Below are positions 23,810-31,150 of a DNA stretch of 35,394 bases, piece by piece. The stretch comes from Pseudomonadota bacterium. Its GTDB lineage: Bacteria > Pseudomonadota > Alphaproteobacteria > Sphingomonadales > Sphingomonadaceae. Each line of letters starts with the position of its first letter. Position 1 is the first letter of the stretch. Under the pieces are notes generated by a model that did not search any database, was not told the origin of the DNA, and was given only the letters and a program-made list of their open reading frames with translations. The translations under genes and the position numbers were made by a program. The stretch lies in assembly GCA_023433305.1 (NCBI GenBank), contig JAEZCZ010000091.1, positions 1 to 35,394 on the forward strand. Reading direction: 5' to 3'.

Positions 23810-24699
23810 CGCCGCGCACCCGGGAACGGCGGGCCGAGAAACATGGGTGAACCCATCCAGTAGCTGGCCATGGGCTCGCCGGCTGCGTCCTTGGCCGGTT
23901 GGAACGTCGCTTTCTCCATCACCAGGCTACAGATCCGCTCGTTGAGCGACTGGGACAGTGAGGGCGAATATATCGTGCACGACGTGGGCTTGCCCTCGGC
24001 GCTAACGAGAACCCGAACCTCGTTCGCCCCACCGCCCAACTTGCCGAACTCGCTGAACGGAATCGTGCCTTGCGGCAGTACCCCATTGGGGTTGGGGTTG
24101 AGGACGACGGCGCTCGTCATCGTCTTATGTTTCTCGGCATCGAGACCCCAGACTTGGAGCAGGTCATCCGCGCAAACCTGCATGGCCGAGATCGGCGCAC
24201 GAAGAGAGCCGGTCTCGAGCCGTACGGGGCTCGTCAGGCCCTCGTTGAGCGCGACAATGGTAATGCCGCCCGCCGCGGCCTGTTCCGCCTCGCGGTCGTA
24301 CGGGGGTGGCGGCATGCCAGGGGCGAAAGCCGGCGTCGTCAGGAAGATCGGATCGAAGCTCAGGAATTGGGCCTTCTCTGCCGTTTCGGAGCGGACATAG
24401 CGCGTCTTAGCCGAAGCGCCGGAAGGCAGCAGCGAATAGCCGATCTGGTCCGCCCCCCGGAAGGTCTTGATCCCGTTGCCGACGAAAATGAGCCGCACAG
24501 GTGCGCCGGGCTGGGTTCTTTGCAACGCGAGGCTCACTTCGTCCTTGCCGTCGCTGAACGTGCGGATCAGCCGGCAGTAGTCGTCGCCGTAATCCGCGGT
24601 CCAACCGCCGGTCGGTTGGAACACCGCCGCGTCCTGCGCCTGCGCCGGTTGTGTCGCCAGCAGACCTGTCGCCGCGCAGCCGAGAAACCATCGCTTCAT
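23806..24699 (-). CDS. Secreted protein with TonB-C-like C-terminus, paralog A
   Basis: A 297-residue protein with a signal peptide (MKRWFLGCAATGLLATQ, cleavage near AQA-QD). The start at 24699 has GGAGAGGGG upstream; the frame reaches 24717. The N-terminal domain opens with YGDDYCRLIRTFSDG. The C-terminal part (GKPTSCTIYSPS through MEKATFQPAKDAAGEPM) resembles the TonB C-terminal pattern seen in many sphingomonad proteins, including the paired cysteines. There is no N-terminal anchor helix or Pro-rich spacer, so it cannot be a classical TonB energy transducer. It has the same layout as the next upstream gene on this strand (24804-25736), indicating a tandem duplication. Function is unknown. 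Confidence 0.78.
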   Translation of the reverse strand: MKRWFLGCAATGLLATQPAQAQDAAVFQPTGGWTADYGDDYCRLIRTFSDGKDEVSLALQRTQPGAPVRLIFVGNGIKTFRGADQIGYSLLPSGASAKTRYVRSETAEKAQFLSFDPIFLTTPAFAPGMPPPPYDREAEQAAAGGITIVALNEGLTSPVRLETGSLRAPISAMQVCADDLLQVWGLDAEKHKTMTSAVVLNPNPNGVLPQGTIPFSEFGKLGGGANEVRVLVSAEGKPTSCTIYSPSLSQSLNERICSLVMEKATFQPAKDAAGEPMASYWMGSPMFLGPPFPGARR

Positions 24700-24803
24700 G
24701 AGAAGACCCCTCTCCAAACCCCTTCGCGCGCAAAGCTATTTCAGGCGCGAACCGTGGGCAAGACGAGTCGGCCGCCCGCGACAATGTGCGACAGGATTGG
24801 CTG

Positions 24804-25736
24804 TCAGCGCAGTCGACGTGCCGAGCCCGCCGGCGGCCCGGAGAACTGAAACCGAAAATTCACGACAAAGTAGCTGGGTATCGGCTGGCCGGCTGCGTCC
24901 AGGGCAGGTTGAAACCGGCCTTTCTCCATCAGGATTCGGCAAGCAGCACTATTGAAGCCGTCTGCACCGGCACGCTGAATGTGGCAGCTCGTTGGCGTTC
25001 CGACCTCGTCCAGCATCAGGCGAACCGTGTTGAAACCGCTGCGGCGCTTTTGCCGCTGGTCTACCGGGAAGTCGGTCGCGCTGACCCAGGACTGTGGATC
25101 TTCGATCGGAGCAGCCGGCCGGGTGAGCGTGCGGTGCCGTTCGACATCGACGCCCCAATGGCCGAGCAGTTCGTCCATGCAGGTCTGCATCGCCTGAATG
25201 GGCGGAGCCATTGGCCCCAAGTCCAGCGTGAAGTCCTTGGTAAAGCCTTCCGTCACCGTAAGGGACGTCAGCTTGCGAGCCGCTTCGAGCTCATCGGCCG
25301 GACGGTACAGCCGCGTAGCCGCGTGTTGAACTTGCTCGACGTCGCCGAACGGAGCCGCGGCGATGCCGAGCCGGACCGGGCCGATTCCAAAATAGCCGCG
25401 CCCGTCCTCCAACTCGCCCTGGAATTGCTGCGCCTCGAATCGAACGGCATCGGGGGCAAATTGAAACTTCGTCGTGAATTCTCCCGGCGCTCGCGTGAGT
25501 TCGTCCGACGCGAGTGCCAGTTCGACGGTGTCTCCGGGTTGAAAGCGTTCGAGAGCCAGCGTGATGATTTCGCCTTCGTGGGCGAAGTCGCGCGACAGCT
25601 GGCAACTGTCGTCGGCATAGTTCATCGCCCATGCGCTTGCTGCCGAAAAGATGCGCGGTTCCTTGGCCTGCGCGGGGCCAAGGCCGATGACCGCCCCCAC
25701 CAACGCTGCCAGCGGCCAATGAAATCCTGTTCGCAT
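24804..25736 (-). CDS. Secreted protein with TonB-C-like C-terminus, paralog B
   Basis: A 310-residue paralog of the gene at 23806-24699, transcribed first. A signal peptide (cleavage near AQA-KE at residue 24) is followed by YADDSCQLSRDFAHEG, the counterpart of YGDDYCRLIRTFSDG in paralog A. Shared segments recur in the same order: AMQTCMDELLGHWGVD versus AMQVCADDLLQVWGLD, and at the end GTPTSCHIQ and MEKGRFQPALDAAGQPIPSY. A GGGGAG ribosome site lies 8 bases before the ATG. The two copies have diverged widely, so the duplication is old. A gap of 104 bases without a clear terminator separates them. Likely periplasmic or outer-membrane associated; function unknown. Confidence 0.78.
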   Translation of the reverse strand: MRTGFHWPLAALVGAVIGLGPAQAKEPRIFSAASAWAMNYADDSCQLSRDFAHEGEIITLALERFQPGDTVELALASDELTRAPGEFTTKFQFAPDAVRFEAQQFQGELEDGRGYFGIGPVRLGIAAAPFGDVEQVQHAATRLYRPADELEAARKLTSLTVTEGFTKDFTLDLGPMAPPIQAMQTCMDELLGHWGVDVERHRTLTRPAAPIEDPQSWVSATDFPVDQRQKRRSGFNTVRLMLDEVGTPTSCHIQRAGADGFNSAACRILMEKGRFQPALDAAGQPIPSYFVVNFRFQFSGPPAGSARRLR

Positions 25737-25838
25737 CTCACGTCTCCCCCGAAGCCCAAGTTATCCGGGCGCAGGGAGAACGACAAGCAGAGGAAACTCA
25801 ACGGATAGAGCGTCCGTGCTTCGTGGAGCAAACAGCCG

Positions 25839-26786
25839 TTATAGCTTGCTGGTCAGCTCCGGCACGATGGTGAACAAGTCCCCGACCAGTCCTATATCCG
25901 CGACCTGGAAGATCGGCGCGTCGGGGTCCTTGTTGATCGCCACGATGACCTTGGAATCCTTCATCCCCGCGAGGTGCTGGATCGCGCCAGAGATGCCGAT
26001 GGCGATGTAGAGCTCGGGGGCGACGATCTTGCCGGTCTGGCCCACCTGGTAGTCGTTGGAGATGTAGCCGGCGTCGACCGCGGCGCGGCTCGCGCCGACC
26101 GCGGCGCCGAGCTTGTCGGCGAGCGGGACAATGAGCTCTTCGAAGGTCGCGGCATCCTTGAGCGCGCGGCCCCCGGATACCACGATTCCCGCGCTGGTCA
26201 GTTCGGGGCGCTCGCTCTTGGTGGCGTCGAGCGACACGAAACTGGAGAGTCCGGCATCGCCCGAACCCGAGACATTCTCAATCGCCGCCGAGCCCCCTTC
26301 GGTGGCGGCATTATCGAACGCGGTTCCGCGCACCGTCAGCACCAGCTTGGCGTCGCTGCTTTCGACCGTGGCGATCGCGTTGCCGGCGTAGATCGGGCGG
26401 GTGAAGGTGCGCCCATTCTCTCCGGCGCCATCGATCCCGATCACTTCGCTGAGCTGCATCACGTCGAGCAGCGCGGCCACGCGCGGGGCGATGTTCTTGC
26501 CGGTCGTGGTGGCGGCGGCGACGAACGCGTCGTAGCCGGCCATGACTTGCGCCGCGAGCGGGGCGACGTTCTCAGCCAGGCCGTGGGCATAGGCCGGATC
26601 GCCAGCGAGCAGCACTTTTTCAACCCCGGCCACTTTCGCCATGGCCTCGGCGGCCGTTCCGGCCTCGCCCGGTTCACCGGCCACGAGCGCGTCGACCGTG
26701 CCCAGCCTCGCGGCGGCGGTCACGGCGGCGAGCGTCGCGTCCTTGACCGCGCCGCCTTCGTGTTCGACCCAAACGAGCGCCTTCAT
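25839..26786 (-). CDS. etfA: Electron transfer flavoprotein subunit alpha
   Basis: FAD-carrying subunit of the soluble electron transfer flavoprotein that takes electrons from acyl-CoA and other dehydrogenases to the quinone pool through ETF-QO. The 315-residue length is normal. The C-terminal FAD domain is intact: VVSGGRALKD, GASRAAVDAGYISNDYQVGQTGKIVAP, LYIAIGISGAIQHLAGMKDS and AINKDPDAPIFQVADIGLVGD. The ATG overlaps the etfB stop in ATGA, so etfB and etfA are translated in a coupled manner. No dehydrogenase or ETF-QO gene is in the window. Confidence 0.96.
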   Translation of the reverse strand: MKALVWVEHEGGAVKDATLAAVTAAARLGTVDALVAGEPGEAGTAAEAMAKVAGVEKVLLAGDPAYAHGLAENVAPLAAQVMAGYDAFVAAATTTGKNIAPRVAALLDVMQLSEVIGIDGAGENGRTFTRPIYAGNAIATVESSDAKLVLTVRGTAFDNAATEGGSAAIENVSGSGDAGLSSFVSLDATKSERPELTSAGIVVSGGRALKDAATFEELIVPLADKLGAAVGASRAAVDAGYISNDYQVGQTGKIVAPELYIAIGISGAIQHLAGMKDSKVIVAINKDPDAPIFQVADIGLVGDLFTIVPELTSKL

Positions 26787-27532
26787 GCCGCGAACCCCAA
26801 CGTCTTGAGCTTGGATACCAGCTCGTCCACCGAGCCGACGACGACTCCGGCCTGCCGGACCGGCGGCTCGGAGACCTTGAGGACCTTCAGCCGCGGCGCG
26901 ACATCGACGCCGTAATCGGCCGGGCTCTTCACCGCGAGCGGCTTGGACTTCGCCTTCATGATGTTGGGCAGCGAAGCGTAGCGCGGCTCGTTGAGGCGCA
27001 AGTCGGTGGTCACGATCGCCGGGAGCGCCAGCTTGACCGTCTCGAGCCCGCCGTCGACCTCGCGGGTCACGGTGACGCCGTCATCTTCCACCTCGACCTT
27101 GCTTGCGAACGTGCCCTGCGGCCGTCCGGTCAGCGCCGCGAGCATCTGCCCGGTCTGGTTCGAATCGTCGTCGATCGCCTGCTTGCCCATCACCACGAGG
27201 CCGGGCTGCTCTTCGTCGAACACCGCCTTGAGCAGCTTGGCGACGCCAAGCGGTTCGACCGTCTCATCGGATTCGATCAGGATCGCGCGATCGGCGCCCA
27301 TCGCCAGCGCGGTGCGCAGTGTCTCCTGCGCCTTGGCCGGGCCGATCGAGACGGCGACGATCTCGCTCGCCTTGCCTTTCTCCTTGAGGCGGATCGCTTC
27401 CTCGACCGCGATCTCGTCGAAGGGGTTCATGCTCATCTTCACGTTCGCGAGGTCGACCCCGCTCCCGTCAGCCTTCACACGAGGGCGGACGTTGTAATCG
27501 ATCACCCGCTTCACGGGCACGAGGATCTTCAT
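26783..27532 (-). CDS. etfB: Electron transfer flavoprotein subunit beta
   Basis: AMP-binding partner of EtfA, 249 residues, full family length. It opens with MKILVPVKRVIDYNVRP and carries NPFDEIAVEEAIRLKEKG, the AMP-binding segment GKQAIDDDSNQTGQMLAALTG and the dehydrogenase recognition loop LRLNEPRYASLPNIMKAKSK. The ATG at 27532 is preferred over an upstream in-frame start because the protein starts at the conserved residue and GGAGAG lies 8 bases upstream. The 150-base divergent gap to the DUF6265 gene must hold its promoter; a possible TTGACC element is there, but no matching -10 was convincing. Confidence 0.96.
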   Translation of the reverse strand: MKILVPVKRVIDYNVRPRVKADGSGVDLANVKMSMNPFDEIAVEEAIRLKEKGKASEIVAVSIGPAKAQETLRTALAMGADRAILIESDETVEPLGVAKLLKAVFDEEQPGLVVMGKQAIDDDSNQTGQMLAALTGRPQGTFASKVEVEDDGVTVTREVDGGLETVKLALPAIVTTDLRLNEPRYASLPNIMKAKSKPLAVKSPADYGVDVAPRLKVLKVSEPPVRQAGVVVGSVDELVSKLKTLGFAA

Positions 27533-27682
27533 GGCAGGCACTCTCCGATGCGTGGGGCCACGGCGAAATTTTCTTGCGGTCGCCTTTGCCTCGGCTCGGG
27601 GAGAGGTCAAGCCTTGTCCGCTTGGAGCGCGCTTGTCGGTGGGCTAAGCTGGAATCGTCGCAACCTTCGCAAAGGGCCAGCC

Positions 27683-28189
27683 ATGCGCCTGATCGTTTCG
27701 TTGCTCGCCGCTTTTCTCGTCGCCATGCCGGCCCAGGCCCGGGAGACTCGCACCGCTCCCGATGGGCACGTTCCACCGCCCGCCAGCGTGGCCGGCCTGG
27801 GGTGGCTCACCGGTCAGTGGGTCGGAGCCGGGATCGACGGCGCCCCGGCGCAAGAGGTCTATTCCGCTCCCGCGGGCGGCGCCCTCGCCGGCCACTTCGT
27901 GCAGCAGGATGGCGAAGGCGGCGTGGCCTTCTACGAGATTCTGCAGATCGCGGAGCTGGGCGGCAGCCTGGTTTATCGCCTCAAGCATTTCGGACCCGAT
28001 CTGGCCGGCTGGGAAGAGAAGGCCGAGGTCGTCGCCTTTCCCCTCGTCGCGATCGAGGGCGAAGCGCTCTATTTCGACGGCCTCACCGTGCGCAAGGACG
28101 GGGCCGACGGGCTGATCAGCGCCGTCCAGGTCGAGCAGTCGGACGGTACGACGGCGGAATACGTGTTCCGCTATCGACGCGTGCGTTAA
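27683..28189 (+). CDS. Secreted DUF6265 domain protein
   Basis: A 168-residue protein with a signal peptide (MRLIVSLLAAFLVAMP, cleavage near AQA-RE). The mature part fits DUF6265: a leading GLGWLTGQWVG, then EVYSAPAGGALAGHF, FYEILQIAELGGSLVY and LYFDGLTV, a beta-rich lipocalin-like arrangement. Function of the family is unknown. The ATG at 27683 follows AAAGGG and coincides with the signal peptide; the frame extends upstream without meaning. It is divergent from etfB and overlaps the convergent sucC stop in the four bases TTAA. Confidence 0.85.
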   Translation: MRLIVSLLAAFLVAMPAQARETRTAPDGHVPPPASVAGLGWLTGQWVGAGIDGAPAQEVYSAPAGGALAGHFVQQDGEGGVAFYEILQIAELGGSLVYRLKHFGPDLAGWEEKAEVVAFPLVAIEGEALYFDGLTVRKDGADGLISAVQVEQSDGTTAEYVFRYRRVR

Positions 28190-29385
28190 GCCGCCTGCTT
28201 CACCTCGGCGACGACCTTGCGCGCCGCGTCGCCGAGGTCGTCGGCAGCGATGATCGGCAGGCCGCTCTGGGCAAGGATGTCCTTGCCCTGCTGCACGTTC
28301 GTTCCCTCGAGTCGCACCACCAGCGGGACGTCGAGCTCGACTTCGCGCGCGGCCGCGACGATGCCCTCGGCGATCACGTCGCAGCGCATGATCCCACCGA
28401 AGATATTGACCAGGATGCCCTTCACTGCGGGGTCGGACAGGATGATCTTGAACGCCGCGGTTACCTTCTCTTTGTTGGCGCCGCCGCCGACGTCGAGGAA
28501 GTTGGCCGGGAACGCGCCGTTCAGCTTGATGATGTCCATCGTCGCCATGGCGAGGCCCGCGCCGTTGACCATGCAGCCGATGTCGCCGTCGAGCTTGATG
28601 TAGGCGAGGTCGTACTTGGAAGCCTCGATCTCCATCGGGTCTTCCTCGGACTCGTCGCGCAGCGCCTCGACGTCGGGATGACGGTACAGGGCGTTCGAAT
28701 CGAAGCTCATCTTGGTGTCGAGCACCAGCAACTGCCCGTCGACGGTCTCGACCAGCGGGTTGATCTCGATCATCGAGCAGTCGAGCGCGAGGAACGCGTC
28801 GTAGAGCTGCTTCGCCAGCTTCTGCGCGGCCTTGGCGGTTTCGCCCTTCAGCTTGAGCGCGAACGCGACGGCGCGCCCGTGGTGCGGCATGAAGCCGGTC
28901 GCCGGGTCGATCGTCAGCGTGGTGATCTTCTCGGGCGTTTCGTGCGCGACGTCCTCGATGCTCATCCCGCCCTCGGTCGAGACGATCATCGCGATCCGGC
29001 CGGTTGCGCGGTCGACCAGCATCGAGAGGTAATACTCCTTCGCAATGTCGACCCCGTCGGTCACGTAGAGGCGGTTGACCTGCTTGCCCGCCGCGCCGGT
29101 CTGGACCGTGACCAGCGTGTTGCCGAGCATCTCGCGGGCGTTCGCTTCGACTTCCTCGACCGACTTCGCCAGCCGCACGCCGCCCTTGGCGTCGGCCGCC
29201 AGCTCCTTGAACTTGCCCTTGCCGCGCCCGCCGGCGTGGATCTGCGCCTTCACCACGTAAAGCGGCCCCGGGAGCCGCTTCGCACCTTCGACCGCTTCCT
29301 TGATCGAGCGGGCGGGATGACCGGCGGGAACGCCGATGCCGAATTTCTCCAGCAGCTGCTTGGCCTGGTACTCGTGGATGTTCAT
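28186..29385 (-). CDS. sucC: Succinate-CoA ligase (ADP-forming) subunit beta
   Basis: Nucleotide-binding subunit of the TCA-cycle enzyme that makes ATP from succinyl-CoA. The 399-residue protein is full length: MNIHEYQAKQLLEKFGI at the start, ATP-grasp domain with VKAQIHAGGRGKGKFKEL, metal/ATP site around LDCSMIEINPLVET, and the C-terminal interaction domain with VDVGGGAN-like LDVGGGANKEKV and FGGIMRCDVIAEGI. No sucD gene lies beside it; the gene following it is DUF6265 on the opposite strand. In sphingomonads sucD is, as I recall, found near the 2-oxoglutarate dehydrogenase genes. It is divergent from cysQ. Confidence 0.96.
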   Translation of the reverse strand: MNIHEYQAKQLLEKFGIGVPAGHPARSIKEAVEGAKRLPGPLYVVKAQIHAGGRGKGKFKELAADAKGGVRLAKSVEEVEANAREMLGNTLVTVQTGAAGKQVNRLYVTDGVDIAKEYYLSMLVDRATGRIAMIVSTEGGMSIEDVAHETPEKITTLTIDPATGFMPHHGRAVAFALKLKGETAKAAQKLAKQLYDAFLALDCSMIEINPLVETVDGQLLVLDTKMSFDSNALYRHPDVEALRDESEEDPMEIEASKYDLAYIKLDGDIGCMVNGAGLAMATMDIIKLNGAFPANFLDVGGGANKEKVTAAFKIILSDPAVKGILVNIFGGIMRCDVIAEGIVAAAREVELDVPLVVRLEGTNVQQGKDILAQSGLPIIAADDLGDAARKVVAEVKQAA

Positions 29386-29429
29386 CGTGGAGAGCGCCCT
29401 TCGGAGTCGATCGGGAAGAAGGATGCCGG

Positions 29430-29458
29430 CGCATAAGCACAGCGAGCGGCGCTTGCAA
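29430..29458 (-). promoter_or_regulatory. Possible sigma-70 type promoter of sucC
   Basis: On the - strand TTGCAA (29458-29453) and TATGCG (29435-29430) are 17 bases apart, about 45 bases upstream of the sucC ATG. The -35 is reasonable, the -10 matches only in part. It is the best candidate in the 103-base gap between sucC and cysQ. Confidence 0.3.
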
Positions 29459-29488
29459 ACCCCGCGCGCTGCTCCCAGTTGGCACGGA

Positions 29489-30274
29489 ATGATCGATCGC
29501 CAGCGCCTCGACGAAATTTGCCGCGAGGCCGGCAACATGGCGCTGCGACAATGGCCCGGCGGCGGGCACGCGCTCGAAAGCTGGGAAAAGCACGGCGGCA
29601 GCCCGGTCTGCGCCGCCGACCTCGCGGTCGATGCGTTCCTCCGCCGCGAGCTCGGCGCGCTGCTGCCGTCCGCCGGCTGGCTTTCGGAAGAGACCGTCGA
29701 TCACCCCGAGCGGCTCGCGCGCGGTCTGTGCTGGCTGGTCGACCCAATCGACGGCACGCGCGATTTCATCCGCGGCCGCGCCGGCTGGGCGGTGTCGGTG
29801 GCGCTGGTCAGCGCGGGCAAGCCCTTGATCGGCTTGCTGGTCGCTCCGGCGCGCGACGAGGTATGGAGCGCCACCGCGGGGCAAGGCGCCTGGCTCAACA
29901 GCCGCCGTCTCGAGGCGAGTCGCCGCGCCGAGCTGGCGGGGGCGCGCGTGCCCGCCGACATGCTGCCGCGCGAAGACCAGGACCTCACGATGGTCGAGAA
30001 GCCCAACTCGATCGCGCTGCGCATCGCCATGGTGGCGGACGATCGCGCCGACCTGCTCGCGACGCTTCGCTGGGGCTACGAGTGGGACGTCGCCGCCGCG
30101 GCGCTGATCGCGCGCGAGGCGGGCGCGGCGGTGAGCGACGCGTTCGGCCAGCCTCTCAGCTACAACAAGCGCGATCCGCGCGCTTTCGGCGTGCTGGTCA
30201 CGGCCCCCGGAATCCACAAGGCCGCGATCGAGCGCCTGGCGGAGCGGGCGGCAAGGTTCTCGGTCGCCGAGTGA
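29489..30274 (+). CDS. cysQ: 3'(2'),5'-bisphosphate nucleotidase CysQ (inositol monophosphatase family)
   Basis: Magnesium-dependent phosphatase that clears 3'-phosphoadenosine 5'-phosphate left by sulfate assimilation. The 261-residue protein has the family metal motifs: SEE (GWLSEETVD), WLVDPIDGTRDFIRG and the C-terminal WGYEWDVAAAALIAREAGA. These are shared by inositol monophosphatases, so the specific substrate is inferred from the closer CysQ-like form. The start ATG at 29489 is the first that fits the conserved N-terminus; its ribosome site is weak. It is divergent from sucC. A perfect hairpin begins one base after its stop. Confidence 0.87.
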   Translation: MIDRQRLDEICREAGNMALRQWPGGGHALESWEKHGGSPVCAADLAVDAFLRRELGALLPSAGWLSEETVDHPERLARGLCWLVDPIDGTRDFIRGRAGWAVSVALVSAGKPLIGLLVAPARDEVWSATAGQGAWLNSRRLEASRRAELAGARVPADMLPREDQDLTMVEKPNSIALRIAMVADDRADLLATLRWGYEWDVAAAALIAREAGAAVSDAFGQPLSYNKRDPRAFGVLVTAPGIHKAAIERLAERAARFSVAE

Positions 30275-30305
30275 ATCCCTTCCCCCAGCGCCTGGGGGAA
30301 GGGAT
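30275..30305. repeat. Perfect 14-base palindrome between cysQ and the OmpA-type gene
   Basis: The arms at 30275-30288 and 30292-30305 pair fully (ATCCCTTCCCCCAG with its complement) around a CGC loop. It starts right after the cysQ stop codon and fills most of the 40-base gap between two convergent genes. It lacks a T tail, so it may act as a rho-independent stop only weakly. Its C/T-rich arm resembles the other mobile palindromes in the window, though its loop differs. Confidence 0.7.
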
Positions 30306-30314
30306 GGGATGGCG

Positions 30315-30995
30315 TTACCGCGCCGCGTTGACCTCTTCCTGGCTGATCGGCGTGATGCGGACCTCGACCCGGCGGTTGAGCGCGCGGCCTTGCTCGGTGG
30401 TATTGTCGGCGCGCGGGTATTGCTCGCCGTAACCTATCGTCGCGATACGGGCGCTCGAGACGCCGCGCATCACCAGGTAGTTCTTGACCGATTCGGCGCG
30501 GCGCCGCGACAGGTCGAGGTTGTAGCTGTCCGATCCGGTGGAATCGGTATGGCCCATCACGTCGATCAGGCTGTTCGGGTACTTCTGCAGGCTCGCCGCC
30601 ACCTCGTCGAGCGCGGCGCGGAAGCTCGGGCTGATCGTCGTCGAATCGACCGCGAAGGTCACGTCGGGTAGGTTGACCAGGATGCCGGTGCCGTCGGGGG
30701 TCTCGCTGACGTCCACGCCGCTCCCGGCGGTCGCCTCGTCGAGCTCCTTGATCTGCTGGTCGAGCTGGTAGCCGACCACCCCGCCGGCCACGCCGCCGAT
30801 GCCCGCGCCCACGATGCGCGCGGTCTTGCCGCCGATCAGGCCGCCGAGCAGGTAACCGAGCCCGGCCCCGCCGACCGCGCCGATCCCGGTGCGCGAAACG
30901 TGCCGCTCGCCGGTGTTCGGGTCGGTGACGCAGGCCGACAATCCCAGCAGCGACACCGCAGCCAGGCTGGAGATGAGAATACGCGACTTCTTCAT
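30315..30995 (-). CDS. OmpA family lipoprotein with glycine zipper
   Basis: A 226-residue outer-membrane-type lipoprotein: lipobox LGLSAC (Cys22), a glycine-zipper segment of about residues 38-82 (GLGYLLGGLIGGKTARIVGA), then an OmpA C-terminal domain that binds peptidoglycan (GHTDSTGSDSYNLDLSRRRAESV, and ALNRRVEVRI near the end). This layout is that of YiaD-like proteins, which tether the outer membrane to the cell wall. An EcfG-type promoter lies about 80-105 bases upstream on the same strand, suggesting raised synthesis in general stress. It converges on cysQ with the palindrome between them. Confidence 0.9.
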   Translation of the reverse strand: MKKSRILISSLAAVSLLGLSACVTDPNTGERHVSRTGIGAVGGAGLGYLLGGLIGGKTARIVGAGIGGVAGGVVGYQLDQQIKELDEATAGSGVDVSETPDGTGILVNLPDVTFAVDSTTISPSFRAALDEVAASLQKYPNSLIDVMGHTDSTGSDSYNLDLSRRRAESVKNYLVMRGVSSARIATIGYGEQYPRADNTTEQGRALNRRVEVRITPISQEEVNAAR

Positions 30996-31076
30996 GGGTT
31001 ATCCTCGCAACAAAACGGGCCGCGGCCCGCGACCGTGGGCCGGAATGGCCCAGCAATAGGATCGTGCGAGGCAAAG

Positions 31077-31102
31077 AACGCCTTGGCCGCCGCGCGAGTT
31101 CC
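31077..31102 (-). promoter_or_regulatory. Sigma-EcfG (general stress response) promoter for the OmpA-type lipoprotein
   Basis: Read on the - strand, GGAAC (31102-31098) and CGTT (31080-31077) are 17 bases apart, a full match to the EcfG consensus. The lipoprotein ATG is at 30995, which implies a leader of about 70-75 bases. That leader holds a hairpin with TGGGCC/GGCCCA arms near 31036-31052. The element lies in the 155-base divergent gap shared with the CNNM/CBS gene. Confidence 0.7.
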
Positions 31103-31150
31103 ACGCGAGCGCTTCGCGCTGTTCATCTTATCTGCTAGCCGGTGCGCTCC

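Noticed and set aside
27644..30217. Open frame of over 850 codons on the - strand across DUF6265, sucC and cysQ
   Set aside because: It runs out of frame over sucC and antisense to two other recognisable genes, and has Arg/Gly-rich content without family features. The three recognised genes explain the DNA.
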